Of a stretch of 9,367 bases of DNA, positions 1 through 6,032 are shown in pieces. Made by a program: the position numbers and the translations under genes. The notes beneath the pieces were generated by a model that was not told where the DNA came from, ran no database searches, and saw only the letters and a list, made by a program, of their open reading frames with translations. The stretch is taken from contig CALAGJ010000145.1 of assembly GCA_937892395.1 (NCBI GenBank), forward strand, positions 1 to 9,367, written 5' to 3'. The first letter of the stretch is position 1, and every line of letters begins with the position of its first letter. Source of the stretch: an uncultured Parafilimonas sp. (GTDB lineage: Bacteria > Bacteroidota > Bacteroidia > Chitinophagales > Chitinophagaceae).

Positions 1-921
1 CAGATGGGTTCTTAGATTTTCATCTTTATATATTCTTTGCATCAGAACACCTGTGGCTTCCGGGGTTTCATTTTCAGCTATCAGCAATCCTTCCTGATAA
101 GCTGCTACATAGGATGAGGGTTCTGCTTGCTTTGAACTGATGACCGGAGTGCCGCATTGCAGTGCTGCCACTAAGGGCATGGCCCCATCTGCTGCTGAAA
201 AAAAATGTATATAAGCATACGCAGATGCCAATAAACCTGCTAATGCAGTGTCTGCTATGTCTTCCAATATAACAATATCATCCTTGTATTTATAGGTGCT
301 GATTTTATTTTTTAGAGCAGATAAATCCTGTGCCGTATTACAGATTAATATGAGCTGCATACTGCTGGCCTGCCATTTTTTAAAATGAGAAAATGCCTTG
401 AGTAAATCAATAACAGCTTCTAATGGTTCAGCTTGTATGAGACTGATGAAATATTCATTATTGCCCGTAAATCCGGATTTTGCCAATAATCTGTCCTGCC
501 ATTCCAAAGGCTTATATGTGGCAGGAATGGCCACTGGAAATATTCGTATCCTTTCATCTACAAAATCATTTGCATGACTTGTATATACAGAAATAGCTGG
601 CTGCGCCAAATGTGGTTTAATGTGTTCTACACTTATAAATGCAACTGCGGGAAGCTGCTCATGTACTTGTAAAATAGTGTCTAAGTAAACAACAAGTTGC
701 GGCTGTACTTCAGCTATTTGTTTTTTTAAAGCCCTTTGCAGCAGCATTTTTTTTAATCTACCTGCTTCGGATATTTGTTGGATATACAATGCATGCTCTG
801 CTTGTTTAACATGGGCTAATGGTAAAATAGGATAAGATAACCAGGCCGCATAATCCATGAGCATAGATTTTATATAACCGGCATATTCCGTATCATTCTG
901 TTGTATTAAAACAATTCGCAT
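1..921 (-). CDS. GT-B glycosyltransferase (GT4-like), 3' end outside the window
   Basis: I translated this by hand from the ATG at 921 on the minus strand. It stays open for 307 codons to the window edge, so the C-terminus is missing. It probably transfers a sugar from a nucleotide donor during envelope polysaccharide synthesis. The N-terminus (MRIVLIQQND) starts a Rossmann-like strand. The inter-domain linker lies near residues 128-138 (FPVAIPATYKP), and the second Rossmann domain starts near 155 (YFISLIQAEPLEAVIDLLKA). The donor loop is recognisable at 240-262 (FFSAADGAMPLV, then CGTPVISS). It is degenerate against the usual GT4 E-x7-E motif: the first Glu is Asp245 and the second is Ala252, with the gap one residue shorter. 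No signal peptide is visible. The fold call is fairly firm; donor and acceptor are unknown. It is divergent from the M16 gene across 81 bp and has a good promoter match upstream. Confidence 0.75.
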   Translation of the reverse strand, partial: MRIVLIQQNDTEYAGYIKSMLMDYAAWLSYPILPLAHVKQAEHALYIQQISEAGRLKKMLLQRALKKQIAEVQPQLVVYLDTILQVHEQLPAVAFISVEHIKPHLAQPAISVYTSHANDFVDERIRIFPVAIPATYKPLEWQDRLLAKSGFTGNNEYFISLIQAEPLEAVIDLLKAFSHFKKWQASSMQLILICNTAQDLSALKNKISTYKYKDDIVILEDIADTALAGLLASAYAYIHFFSAADGAMPLVAALQCGTPVISSKQAEPSSYVAAYQEGLLIAENETPEATGVLMQRIYKDENLRTHL

Positions 922-927
922 GGGGGG

Positions 928-958
928 CAAATATATCTTGAGAACCCCATGTAGTAAA
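928..958 (-). promoter_or_regulatory. Bacteroidota-type promoter for the GT-B glycosyltransferase
   Basis: On the minus strand TATATTTG (935-928) matches the Bacteroidota -7 consensus TAnnTTTG exactly. Exactly 19 bp upstream is TTTA (958-955), three of four bases of the -33 consensus TTTG. The -7 element ends six bases before the ATG at 921, so the transcript would have a leader of only a few bases. A CATGGGG/CCCCATG inverted repeat brackets the -7 element and includes the start codon. Confidence 0.5.
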
Positions 959-982
959 GGCATTTCTTTTAGTTGCTTTTCA

Positions 983-990
983 TACATTTG
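983..990 (+). promoter_or_regulatory. -7 promoter element of the M16-like gene
   Basis: TACATTTG is an exact TAnnTTTG match, 12 bp before the ATG at 1003. No TTTG stands at the usual -33 spacing, so only the -7 half is supported. The implied leader is roughly ten bases or fewer, and there is no Shine-Dalgarno sequence. Confidence 0.4.
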
Positions 991-1002
991 TTGCCTTGAT
1001 AT

Positions 1003-2289
1003 ATGGATAAACTCAATCGTAAAAAAGCACCCGCCATAGAAGATGCCGTTGCTTTTCATTTAAAATTAGATACCCCACTCATTTATAAGTTATCCAATGC
1101 CACACCGGTGTATGCCATGCATGGTGGTGCACAGGAGGTGGTGAAAATAGAATGGGTATTTAATGCCGGCAATTGGTACGAAGATAAAAACCTGATAGCG
1201 GCCAGTACAAATTTTCTATTAAAGAACGGCACAAAAAATAAAACAGCACTTGCCATAAGTGAAGCCATAGAATATTATGGTGCATCTGTAAGCAGGAGTT
1301 GTTATAATGAAACAGCTACCATTACCCTGCATTGCCTCAGTAAGCATGTGGCTATACTCCTACCGCTTATAGCATCATTAATAAATGAAGCTGTATTTCC
1401 GGAAGATGAAATTAATATCTACCGAAAAATGCAATTGCAGCGATTGTCCGTAAACCTGAGAAAGTGCGATTTTGTAGCCAATAGATTGATTGATGCTGTG
1501 CTGTATGGTGAGGCACATCCTTACGGCATCACCTCAAATGCAGCTGCCTATGAAGCCTTATCTAGAGAAGAATTGAATGCATTCTATCATCAATTTTATA
1601 CCCATGGATTTTGCAAAATATTTGCAGCAGGTCATTTGCCAGATAATCTTGATGCATTGTTGGAAGCCCACTTTGGTTCATTGCCCATGAATGCAAAGCC
1701 ATTGCCCGACAGGGCTCATAATATTATACCAAACATGGTAAAAAAACATCATATCATCAATGATGAAAATGGTGTGCAAGGTGCTATCAGAATTGGCCGA
1801 TCTTTTCCCGGTAGAAAGCACCCGGATTATGTAAAATCCTTGGTGCTCAATAATATTTTTGGTGGGTATTTTGGCAGTAGGCTCATGAGTAATATAAGAG
1901 AAGATAAAGGATATACTTATGGCATTTATAGCTATATACAACCTTATCAGCAGCAGAGTGCCTGGATGATTAGTACAGAAGCCGGACGGGATGTGTGTGC
2001 AGCTACTATTGAAGAGATTTATAAAGAGATGAATCTACTGTGCGCTGCACCTCCGGATGAGGATGAATTGTACCTGGTGCGTAATTATATGATGGGTAGT
2101 TTGCTGGGTGATTTAGATGGACCATTTCAACAAATCACTCGGTGGAAGAATTATATTTTGAACGATTTGCCGGAGGGTTATTTTGAAGAAAGTATTGCGA
2201 CTGTAAAGAATATTTCAGGAGAAGAACTGCTTGCACTGGCCCGGGAATACTTTCAGCAAAAGGATTTTTACGAAATACAAGTTATTTGA
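1003..2289 (+). CDS. M16-family peptidase-like subunit without zinc site (pseudo-peptidase)
   Basis: This 428-residue protein has two M16 half-domains (about 20-220 and 245-425), the size of a single-chain M16B subunit. The zinc motif HxxEH is absent. Aligning back from the conserved 'NGT' (75-77), its place is taken by A67-S-T-N70-F71. The distal Glu in the 'E..VVLEEI' helix is replaced by Q146/R147 (KMQLQRL). The C-terminal half keeps the substrate-binding R/Y pair at pitrilysin/IDE spacing: R299 and Y306 in REDKGYTY. In bacterial M16B heterodimers one chain supplies HxxEH and the other supplies R/Y, so this looks like the non-catalytic chain. No catalytic partner is adjacent: upstream is a divergent glycosyltransferase, downstream a membrane protein. 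No signal peptide is visible, so a cytoplasmic location is likely. The start at 1003 fits the promoter; no RBS is seen. The family call is firm; partner and substrate are unknown. Confidence 0.88.
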   Translation: MDKLNRKKAPAIEDAVAFHLKLDTPLIYKLSNATPVYAMHGGAQEVVKIEWVFNAGNWYEDKNLIAASTNFLLKNGTKNKTALAISEAIEYYGASVSRSCYNETATITLHCLSKHVAILLPLIASLINEAVFPEDEINIYRKMQLQRLSVNLRKCDFVANRLIDAVLYGEAHPYGITSNAAAYEALSREELNAFYHQFYTHGFCKIFAAGHLPDNLDALLEAHFGSLPMNAKPLPDRAHNIIPNMVKKHHIINDENGVQGAIRIGRSFPGRKHPDYVKSLVLNNIFGGYFGSRLMSNIREDKGYTYGIYSYIQPYQQQSAWMISTEAGRDVCAATIEEIYKEMNLLCAAPPDEDELYLVRNYMMGSLLGDLDGPFQQITRWKNYILNDLPEGYFEESIATVKNISGEELLALAREYFQQKDFYEIQVI

Positions 2290-2319
2290 TGTTGGCGGAG
2301 CCAGATGATATTAAATTTA
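2285..2319 (+). promoter_or_regulatory. Possible promoter of the membrane-protein gene
   Basis: TTTG at 2285-2288 (overlapping the M16 stop codon) and TAAATTTA at 2312-2319 (one mismatch to TAnnTTTG) are 23 bp apart, at the long end of the accepted spacing. The gene may equally be read through from the M16 gene. Confidence 0.25.
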
Positions 2320-2340
2320 CCCTAACAAAATACTGGACTG

Positions 2341-2694
2341 ATGAAATGGATCATTAAAATATTTTTTACTTGGATAGCTGTCATCATTGCATCTTGGCTG
2401 CTGCCTGGTGTGGAAGTAAATAATAATATCATTGCACTCATGGTGGCTATTGTATGGGCTTTGCTTGATATATTGGTAAAACCATTACTCATCATTCTTA
2501 CACTACCTATTACAATTCTTACCCTGGGCGTTTTTCTCATTTTTATCAATGCCATCATTGTATTGATTGATGCCTATTTCATACATGGATTTAAGGTGGA
2601 CAATATTTGGTGGGCATTATTTTTTAGCTTTGTAGTGAGTATTATTGTTGCCGTATTTCAGCGGTTTGATAAAGGCAGATCGTCAAAAGAATAA
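2341..2694 (+). CDS. Four-helix membrane protein, YvlD / 'phage holin family IV' (PF04020-like)
   Basis: A 117-residue, almost entirely hydrophobic protein with about four membrane helices (roughly 3-21, 29-47, 52-77 and 88-107) and a short basic tail (RFDKGRSSKE). Family hallmarks are the 'LPGV' after helix 1 (21-24), the 'LVKPLLIILTLPITILTLG' block near 45-63 with an Asn at 70, and 'HGFKV' (82-86) before the last helix. Despite the family's holin-like name these are common chromosomal genes, and no phage genes lie nearby, so lysis is unlikely. The true role is unknown. It lies 51 bp after the M16 gene on the same strand and may be cotranscribed, but no functional link is evident. Confidence 0.87.
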   Translation: MKWIIKIFFTWIAVIIASWLLPGVEVNNNIIALMVAIVWALLDILVKPLLIILTLPITILTLGVFLIFINAIIVLIDAYFIHGFKVDNIWWALFFSFVVSIIVAVFQRFDKGRSSKE

Positions 2695-2706
2695 TGCAAG
2701 CTTTGG

Positions 2707-2738
2707 CCTCCTATTTTTATGCTTCCATAAAAAAGAGG
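2707..2738 (+). terminator. AT-rich hairpin after the membrane-protein gene
   Basis: TTTTTATG (2714-2721) pairs with CATAAAAA (2726-2733) across a CTTC loop. Outer arms CCTC (2707-2710) and GAGG (2735-2738) extend the stem past a 3x1 internal loop. It begins 12 bp after the stop codon at 2694. No T-run follows directly; the nearest are T5 at 2753 and T8 at 2759. It could therefore be a weak terminator or a leader structure of the following glycosyltransferase gene. Confidence 0.35.
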
Positions 2739-2757
2739 TATAAAGTCGTAAATTTTT

Positions 2758-2781
2758 ATTTTTTTTCATCACAAAAAAAAT
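2758..2781. repeat. T8/A8 inverted repeat just upstream of the GT2 start
   Basis: A followed by eight T (2758-2766) and eight A followed by T (2773-2781) form a perfect 9-bp inverted repeat around a six-base loop. The A-run ends five bases before the ATG at 2785. This is where Bacteroidota mRNAs often carry A-rich sequence instead of a Shine-Dalgarno, so it may act as a translation enhancer. Both homopolymers could slip during replication. Confidence 0.5.
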
Positions 2782-2784
2782 GCA

Positions 2785-3756
2785 ATGACAATAAGCGGTT
2801 TTACAATGGGCAAGAATGTGGGCAAGCTTTATTTTCCTATCAAGCAGGCCATTCAATCTATCCTTCCAATTGTAGATGAATTTGTAGTAGCATTGGGCGA
2901 TAATGATGCAGATGATAACACCGAAGCTGAAATACTCAGTATTGGTTCTCCAAAAATAAAAATTATTCGCACAGTTTGGGATTTGGAAAAATATCCCAAT
3001 GGCACTGAGCATGGCCATCAAACAGACATTGCCATGAAAGCCTGTACAGGAGATTGGCTCTTTTATGTACAAGCAGACGAAGTGGTACATGAAAAATATT
3101 TACCCATCATACAAGCAAGGTGTAAGCAGTTTTTGGATGATAAAAATGTAGAAGGATTGCTTTTTGATTACGTACATTTTTGGGGAGATTATTTTCATCA
3201 CCAAGACGGACATGGCTGGTATGAAAGGGAAATAAGAATAGTGCGCAACCTGCCAGATATACACAGCTGGGAGAGTGCACAATCTTTTAGAATGATTCCA
3301 AATTTTGATGGTTTGCATTACCGTCAGCAGGAGGGCACCTATAAACTACATGTGGCTTATAGTGGTGCCAGTATCTACCATTATGGATGGGTGCGGCCAC
3401 CATCGTTTATGCAAAAGAAAAAGAAGGCCATGACAGTAACCCATCATGGCAAAGCCTATCAGGAACAGGCATTTGCCAACAAGCCTGCCCACCATGATTA
3501 TGGACCAATGAATAGGTATAGTAAGTTTTTGGGCACACATCCTGCTGTTATGCAGGAGTGGATTGCACAGTTCAACTGGGGCCATTTATTGAACTACTCA
3601 ACAATAGAAAAAAATCCTGAACGGGAAAAAGCAAAGCATGATAAACCAAAATACCGCATACTAAGTTTTCTTGAAAAACATTTGAATGGTGGTAAACAAA
3701 TAGGGGGGTTTAAAAACTTCAAATTACTCCCTGGAAAAAAGTATAGACAGCTATAA
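2785..3756 (+). CDS. GT2-like (GT-A fold) glycosyltransferase
   Basis: A 323-residue protein beginning directly with the first GT-A strand (MTISGFTMGKNVGKL), as in 'TISGFT.xRN' glycosyltransferases. It continues with SILPIVDEFVVALG (25-38), a nucleotide-site region DNDADDNT (39-46), and the metal/donor motif YVQADEVVHE (94-103), where A97-D98-E99 stands at the DxD position. After residue 145 it has an EREIRIVRN segment and HYGWVRPP (199-206), then a basic tail with GGKQIGGFKNF near 302-312. It should be cytosolic or membrane-associated, adding a sugar to a lipid-linked or surface glycan; the donor is not predictable. There is no signal peptide or membrane helix. The ATG at 2785 is chosen because the conserved fold starts there; an out-of-frame ATG-CAA-TGA overlaps it at 2780-2788. 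It is convergent with the GT25 gene (42-bp gap). Confidence 0.85.
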   Translation: MTISGFTMGKNVGKLYFPIKQAIQSILPIVDEFVVALGDNDADDNTEAEILSIGSPKIKIIRTVWDLEKYPNGTEHGHQTDIAMKACTGDWLFYVQADEVVHEKYLPIIQARCKQFLDDKNVEGLLFDYVHFWGDYFHHQDGHGWYEREIRIVRNLPDIHSWESAQSFRMIPNFDGLHYRQQEGTYKLHVAYSGASIYHYGWVRPPSFMQKKKKAMTVTHHGKAYQEQAFANKPAHHDYGPMNRYSKFLGTHPAVMQEWIAQFNWGHLLNYSTIEKNPEREKAKHDKPKYRILSFLEKHLNGGKQIGGFKNFKLLPGKKYRQL

Positions 3757-3798
3757 ATCATTTGCACATAGGTCTACTGCCATTACAAGCAAAACTGT

Positions 3799-4575
3799 TT
3801 ATTTTTTTTCAGCAGTATAGGAAGTAGTAGCAAATGCCGGTGAAGCACTTTCCTGATAAAATAGTTTTGGCAAACTGATAAATCCTTTTAAAATTTTATT
3901 GGCACAGCAAAAAGCCAATAAATGATCTGACCAATACACAATAGGCGTTTGTAATATGAGCAACTGCTCTGCAGCTGATAATGTAATGGCATACGCATCT
4001 GCAAAATCATGGTAGCCTGCTAATTTTAAATGAGTACTATACTGTTTTGCATATAAATTATTTAATGCAGTATGTGTATGAGTAAGCCCGGCAATGCGTT
4101 TTTGAACATGATACCAGTTCTGCTTGATGCGGTTAAAAAAACTACGCTTTGTGTTTTTGTTATAATCAAAGTAAACCAGATCCCAATCCTGTGGCAGCTG
4201 CTCCATAATGGGGGTAAAATATGGAATATGATCTGCAATAGGAACTACATCATCTTCAAAAATCAGCACCTTTTTATATCCATTTTTTACTACATCTTCA
4301 TATACCATTCTATGGCTGATGGTACAGCCCAACATGCCTTTTGTAATTCGTTTCTTCCTTCTATGATTTTTTACTGCAAGATCCTCATCATACAAACCCA
4401 GTTCTATATATTTTTCTACAGTATCCAGTTGAAGGTCTGCACCATATAAAAATTCAAAATGTAAACCCTTTAATTCCGTTTTAATTTTTTCCTGTCTTAT
4501 TGTATCTCTGAGCAAAGAGATTACATAAATATGATCAAAATAATCATTGAGTGGTGTAAAATTAATCTGATGCAT
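3799..4575 (-). CDS. Glycosyltransferase family 25 (LPS-type)
   Basis: With the start at 4575 this is a 258-residue protein of the Glyco_transf_25 type, which adds hexoses to lipooligosaccharide or other surface glycans. Motifs in order: the first strand 'HIYVISLLRD' (15-24), 'FLYGADL' (42-48), the hallmark 'GMLGCTISHRMVYED' (80-94) with G83-C84 and S87-H88, the metal motif 'LIFEDDVVP' (104-112), and 'WDLVYFDYN' (131-139). A late 'YAITLSAAEQLL' (195-206) matches the usual 'YaIs..gA..LL' element. The frame stays open to 4716, but the extra 47 residues precede the conserved start of the fold and would overlap the divergent amidase gene by 95 bp, so I reject them. The two divergent genes then lie 46 bp apart. 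Family call firm; sugar specificity unknown. Confidence 0.88.
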   Translation of the reverse strand: MHQINFTPLNDYFDHIYVISLLRDTIRQEKIKTELKGLHFEFLYGADLQLDTVEKYIELGLYDEDLAVKNHRRKKRITKGMLGCTISHRMVYEDVVKNGYKKVLIFEDDVVPIADHIPYFTPIMEQLPQDWDLVYFDYNKNTKRSFFNRIKQNWYHVQKRIAGLTHTHTALNNLYAKQYSTHLKLAGYHDFADAYAITLSAAEQLLILQTPIVYWSDHLLAFCCANKILKGFISLPKLFYQESASPAFATTSYTAEKK

Positions 4576-4606
4576 TGAAATGATAAATCTTATTAAACAG
4601 AAATAG

Positions 4607-4614
4607 TTTATTTG
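4607..4614 (+). promoter_or_regulatory. Possible -7 element of the amidase gene
   Basis: TTTATTTG has one mismatch to TAnnTTTG and ends seven bases before the ATG at 4622, again implying a very short leader. No -33 TTTG is seen at the right spacing. It lies in the 46-bp gap shared with the divergent GT25 gene. Confidence 0.3.
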
Positions 4615-4621
4615 CAATAGT

Positions 4622-5794
4622 ATGAGAATAAAATTATTTACAGTATGGTCAGTTCTTGTTTTGATGGTATCAGCATGCAGCGTGCATGCACAATCCATTG
4701 CGGTACGCACCACCAATAATCTTTCATTCTTGGCTGGTAGTTTGGGTGCCGATAGATTAGGCAGTGCAAAGCTGGGTTATCTTGATAGCAATGTGCTACT
4801 TCAGGTCATAGATTCCAATGTAAATAATTATAAAGTACAACTATCCAAATACCATAGTGCTTTTATTGCAAAAGAAGATGTAAAAAGAGACACCGCCTTT
4901 TATGCCAAGCCCTGGTATTTGATGAATAATATACGTGCTGTAGGTGGTACCAATTGTTATGATAGCATCATGATAAATCTGGATGAAAAACTGCCCTATA
5001 CCAGTTATATGGAAATAAATCCAGCCCGTATTATCATTGATATTTTTGGTGTGCAGAGCAATACCAATTGGATCACGCAGAAAACCACCACGCTATCCGC
5101 CATAAAAAATATATTTCACCTTCAGCAAGAGGATGATAAAGTAAGGGTGGTTGTAGAATTGACACATTTACAGCACTGGGGCTATACCATCTACTACCTT
5201 GGCAATACATTGGTCGTATTAGTAAAACATCAGCCACAGCTATTAAAGCCACATGCCATTACGGTAGCCATAGATGCAGGGCATGGAGGTAGCAATACAG
5301 GGGCAACGGGCATTACCTCCAAAGTGGTAGAAAAGGACTACACCCTCCTGTTTGCAAAAGAGTTGGAAAAATATTTAGCATCAAAAAATGTACATGTTAT
5401 TATGACCCGCCATAGCGATAGTAGTTTTGGAAATACTGACCGTGTAAAATGGCTACAATTGCAGCATCCGGATTTGTTAATTAGTCTGCACCTCAATTCT
5501 TCGGCAGCAGATACCGTGCATGGCACCGGCACTTTTTATAAACACATAGGATTTAGACCGCTAAGTCAGGCCGTATTAAAAAGAATGTTAGACATAGGTA
5601 TGAGTGAATATGCAAATGTGGGCAATTTCAATTTCCTCCTAAATGCCCCCACAGATTTTCCAAATGTTTTACTCGAAATTGCTTTTTTAAGCAATAGAGC
5701 AGATGAGCAAAAAATAATTGACCCCAATTTCAACACACAAGTAGCCAGACAAATTTATTTGGCCATAGCAGACTTTTTAAAGGAGGCAGAATAA
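4622..5794 (+). CDS. Secreted N-acetylmuramoyl-L-alanine amidase (Amidase_3)
   Basis: A 390-residue peptidoglycan hydrolase that cuts the MurNAc-L-Ala bond. The N-terminus is a signal peptide with two possible ends: a lipobox V16-S-A-C19, or a signal peptidase I site at VHA/Q24. An SH3-like stretch follows (about 25-90, ending 'AFIAKEDV'), then a beta-rich AMIN-like region (about 112-202), then the catalytic domain (about 213-388). Zinc ligands are H221 (IDAGHGG), E237 (VVEKDY) and H290 (SLHLNSS); the catalytic Glu is E352 (LLEIAFLSN). R274 in 'NTDRV' matches the conserved Arg. Between the 'GTGTFY' strand and 'LLEIAFLSN' there is no room for the roughly 40-residue inhibitory-helix insert of E. 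coli AmiA/B/C. It should act in the periplasm or outer-membrane lipoprotein layer, in wall turnover or cell separation. It is divergent from the GT25 gene. Confidence 0.93.
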   Translation: MRIKLFTVWSVLVLMVSACSVHAQSIAVRTTNNLSFLAGSLGADRLGSAKLGYLDSNVLLQVIDSNVNNYKVQLSKYHSAFIAKEDVKRDTAFYAKPWYLMNNIRAVGGTNCYDSIMINLDEKLPYTSYMEINPARIIIDIFGVQSNTNWITQKTTTLSAIKNIFHLQQEDDKVRVVVELTHLQHWGYTIYYLGNTLVVLVKHQPQLLKPHAITVAIDAGHGGSNTGATGITSKVVEKDYTLLFAKELEKYLASKNVHVIMTRHSDSSFGNTDRVKWLQLQHPDLLISLHLNSSAADTVHGTGTFYKHIGFRPLSQAVLKRMLDIGMSEYANVGNFNFLLNAPTDFPNVLLEIAFLSNRADEQKIIDPNFNTQVARQIYLAIADFLKEAE

Positions 5795-5960
5795 CAGTGA
5801 AACGAAGCAAAAAACCGTTTCAGGTTTCAGGTCTTAAGTTTGAAGTTTAATTTTTTTCGCCCTTCGGGCAATGCCCACGCACGGCCCATCATTGCGAGGA
5901 GGCACGACGAAGCAAAAAAATAGCATCTGATTTCCACAATCGGTGTCCTAAATAGCGTAA
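5795..5960. repeat. REP-like GC-rich intergenic repeat with internal hairpins
   Basis: This gap between convergent genes has no credible ORF. ACGAAGCAAAAAA occurs twice in direct orientation (5802-5814 and 5907-5919). The second copy ends a core, ATTGCGAGGAGGCACGACGA at 5891-5910 plus AGCAA, bounded by TTGC/GCAA. From memory this resembles a dispersed 'attgcgagg..cgaagcaa' repeat of Bacteroidota intergenic DNA. Other structures: TGAAACG/CGTTTCA (5798-5804 and 5816-5822), GCCC-TTC-GGGC (5859-5869), and an overlapping GGGC-AAT-GCCC (5866-5876), so the two small hairpins compete for the same GGGC. TTTCAGG is in tandem at 5818-5831. The GC-rich block stands out from its AT-rich surroundings. None of the hairpins is followed by a T-run on the plus strand, so a canonical amidase terminator is not evident. 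Confidence 0.55.
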
Positions 5961-5970
5961 TATTATTGAA

Positions 5971-5988
5971 ATCTGTAGTTCTACAGAT
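5971..5988 (-). terminator. Perfect 8-bp hairpin, possible terminator of the sulfatase-hydrolase unit
   Basis: ATCTGTAG (5971-5978) and CTACAGAT (5981-5988) are perfect inverted repeats two bases apart. On the minus strand the stem is followed by TTTCAATAATATT, a loose T-rich tail, which suits an intrinsic terminator about 45 bases after the hydrolase stop. The two-base gap also fits an operator-like palindrome. The plus-strand side has no T-run. Confidence 0.35.
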
Positions 5989-6000
5989 AGAAAATGATGT

Positions 6001-6028
6001 TTCTGGAAGGTTTAGGAACGTCCCAGAA
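6001..6028 (-). other. Hairpin directly after the hydrolase stop codon
   Basis: On the minus strand TTCTGGGA (6028-6021) pairs with TTCCAGAA (6008-6001) over a 12-base loop. It uses one G-U wobble that would be an A-C mismatch on the plus strand, so the structure favours minus-strand RNA. It begins four bases after the hydrolase stop and precedes the hairpin at 5971-5988. It may protect or help end the transcript. Confidence 0.35.
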
Positions 6029-6032
6029 TTGT

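Noticed and set aside
2341..2694. Holin gene as evidence for a prophage
   Set aside because: The YvlD/holin-IV family is common on bacterial chromosomes and no other phage gene is in the window.
2683..3090. 135-residue minus-strand ORF
   Set aside because: It is mostly antisense to the GT2 gene, is Cys/Phe/Tyr-rich as expected of a shadow frame, and has no domain.
4576..4716. 47-residue upstream extension of the GT25 reading frame
   Set aside because: It precedes the conserved start of the fold and would overlap the divergent amidase gene by 95 bp; the ATG at 4575 is better.
5859..5869. GCCC-TTC-GGGC as an intrinsic terminator
   Set aside because: The stem is only 4 bp and the T-run lies 5' of it on the plus strand (an A-run 3' of it on the minus strand), the wrong order for termination on either strand.
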